Source: Cristatella mucedo | Taxonomy: Eukaryota; Bryozoa; Phylactolaemata; Cristatellidae | Direction: 5' to 3' | Assembly (NCBI GenBank): GCA_009760855.2 | Contig: WPIO01000063.1 | Span: forward strand, 539,001-603,000 | DNA: 64,000 nt | Notes under the pieces: generated by a model | Told to the model about the DNA's origin: nothing | The model's database searches: none | Seen by the model: the letters and a program-made list of their open reading frames with translations, nothing else | Shown here: in pieces, positions 62,534 through 64,000 of the stretch | How positions within the stretch are numbered: the first letter of the stretch is position 1 | How the letters are laid out: every line of letters begins with the position of its first letter | Program-made: the position numbers and the translations under genes

Positions 62534-62539
62534 AATAAA
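62534..62539 (+). terminator. Poly(A) signal for the 62 kb candidate gene
   Basis: AATAAA about 215 bp after the candidate stop codon at 62317. Confidence 0.3.
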
Positions 62540-62889
62540 ATCTAGACCTCTCAGCGCCATCTCACTTGAAGTAGCTATAATACTCACGATGTCGAAGAAT
62601 GTATGGTGGTTCTTGAAGCCTTCCCCGCGAGAGTTTGTGATTTTCCGAAATAGCTGCTGTGTATTAGTTCATCACTTATCAGTCATTCGCTACCAAACTT
62701 GCCGGTGTTCTGATGGCAGACATCGTGGCATGCTTCAGTAACAAGCAGCTTCAAACACACGTTCGGTGCCAACCAGTAAACAAATTTGTGAACTTCGATT
62801 CATCCTGCTACTGAGCAGTCAGCTTCATTGGAAGGTTATGGGTGGGTGATCTTGTCCATCATCTCTGTAGTATTCACTGGCAGACCAAC

Positions 62890-64000
62890 TTAGCCCTGCC
62901 ATAACCAAGATTTTTAATTCGTCTCTAGGAAAAGGGGTCGTCCATAGGTCTCTCAAATCGGCAATCGTTAGACCCGTACTTAAAAAGCCTGGATTAGATA
63001 CAGATGTTCTTGCAAACTATCGCCCAGTTTCCCTTCTTCCTTTCTTGTCAGAGATTCTTGAAATAATTGTTGCTAAGCAGCTGGTTGAACATGCTAAAAA
63101 GAATGAAATTTCAGAAACATTTCAATCAGGGTTCGAGAGGCAGCACTCCACTGAAACTGCTTTCCTCCATGTTAACAATGACATCCTACGTGGCAACGAT
63201 GACGGGAATGTCACTGCCCTAGCTCTGCTAGATCTGTCTGCTGCCTTCGACACCATTGATCACGATGTTCTACTTGAACGATTGAGAACAACGATCGGTC
63301 TGGCAGATGAGGCAATGGTGTGGTTTAAACCGTACTTGTCAGATCGTGTCCAACCCGTGTCTTGTGGGAGTCAGTTCTCACACACGAGGTGGGTAACCTG
63401 TGGAGCCTACCAAGGGTCTGTCCTCGATCCCTTGCTGTTCTCCATCTATACTCAACCTTTGAGAAAAGTGATTAAGACCCATGGAATAGGATATCAATTT
63501 TATGCTGACGATACTCCGTTGTATTTGTCATTCAAACCGTCGGAATCTGCTGCAGCAACTGCTAAACTGAATGCTTGCCTTGCCGACATTCGATAGTGGC
63601 TGTCGGAAAACTTCTTAAAACTAAATGACAATAAAACCGAACTGCTGCTCAAAGGACACCCTAAGCATGTGGATGGACTAAAAGGCTTTGCTCTTCTAAT
63701 AGGTGATGCTATTATGCGACACTCACCACGTTCTCCTAATTTAGGTGTCGTTTTTGACTTCTGCCTCAGTTTTACAAGCTTCATTCAGAAAACTGCTTCT
63801 ACAGCTAGCCATCACGTCCGATCCCTATCCAAGATTAGGAGCTGCCTTCCACAGTGGCTTGTAAAAAATTTAACTAGCTCCTTAGTTCTGTGTCTGCTCG
63901 ATTATTGTAATTCCCCTTTGGCTGGGCTACCAAAGGAAGCAAATGGGCCACTGCAGCTGACAATGGATATGGTTGCAAGGTTAGTCTTCAAGTCCCAAAG
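62890..64000 (+). mobile_element. LINE family A, RT domain to C-terminus, cut by the window end
   Basis: The frame enters at 'SAIVRPVLKKPGLD' and 'NYRPVSLLPFLSEILE' (about 62955-63070). It then carries the RT motifs: 'GFERQHSTETAF', 'LDLSAAFDTIDHDVLLERL' (motif A with catalytic Asp), 'YQGSVLDPLLFSIY' (motif B) and 'YQFYADDTPLYL' (motif C, YADD at 63501-63512). The only break in the RT is TAG at 63594-63596, where related elements usually read Gln-Trp after 'ADIR'. The frame then continues as 'WLSENFLKLNDNKTELLL', 'IQKTASTASHHVRSLSKIRS' and on to the last base. It is clearly a CR1/L2/Rex-type element. The low decay suggests recent activity. Confidence 0.85.

Overview
This 64 kb window is repeat-rich, intron-bearing animal DNA. 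Three things point to an invertebrate metazoan: a split gene with GT-AG introns encoding a tissue inhibitor of metalloproteinases (TIMP); at least two non-LTR retrotransposon lineages of the CR1/L2 type plus tRNA-derived SINEs; and a nuclear copy of mitochondrial nad3 that reads best if AGA means serine, as in the invertebrate mitochondrial code. A lophotrochozoan such as a mollusc is my guess, but nothing here proves it. There are no bacterial operons, CRISPR arrays or rRNA genes. Nearly all long open frames are microsatellite or GC-rich shadows.

Layout. 1-2950: an antisense LINE interrupted by a second LINE that carries a SINE (three nested levels). 3750-4450: a compact three-exon gene for a 68-residue secreted peptide precursor, with a TATA-like box, signal peptide, two introns (one with a GC donor), dibasic sites and a poly(A) signal. 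4530-8830: nested LINE fragments. 8948-9041: a possible 3'-terminal exon on the minus strand. 9-28 kb: mostly AT-rich intergenic DNA with LINE and SINE pieces, several GC-rich islands, a 194 bp inverted pair of near-identical repeats (15.7 and 25.0 kb), and a 145-codon open frame ending in a hydrophobic segment (24.5 kb).

28,801-32,175 holds the clearest gene: a complete five-exon TIMP on the minus strand (237 residues), with phases and motifs that agree at every junction. Its introns carry long (TC)n/(GA)n tracts and a 16-bp minisatellite. 33.9-35.1 kb is a LINE endonuclease fragment on the plus strand. 37-48 kb is GC-richer DNA with SINEs and very long (TC)n, (GA)n and (GT)n tracts. At 48.8-49.3 kb is a candidate two-exon secreted cysteine-containing protein (minus). 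At 50.4-51.9 kb are three LINE 3' tails in a row, then the nad3 pseudogene. At 52.3-52.9 kb an 18-bp minisatellite encodes Cys-Pro-rich hexapeptides. 54.5-59.4 kb is LINE and SINE debris. At 61.5-62.5 kb is a candidate two-exon plus-strand gene. The window ends inside a fairly young LINE whose reverse transcriptase has one in-frame stop.

The supported host genes share no obvious operon or pathway. TIMP would act extracellularly on metalloproteinases, and the small precursor would be secreted and probably processed at dibasic sites.
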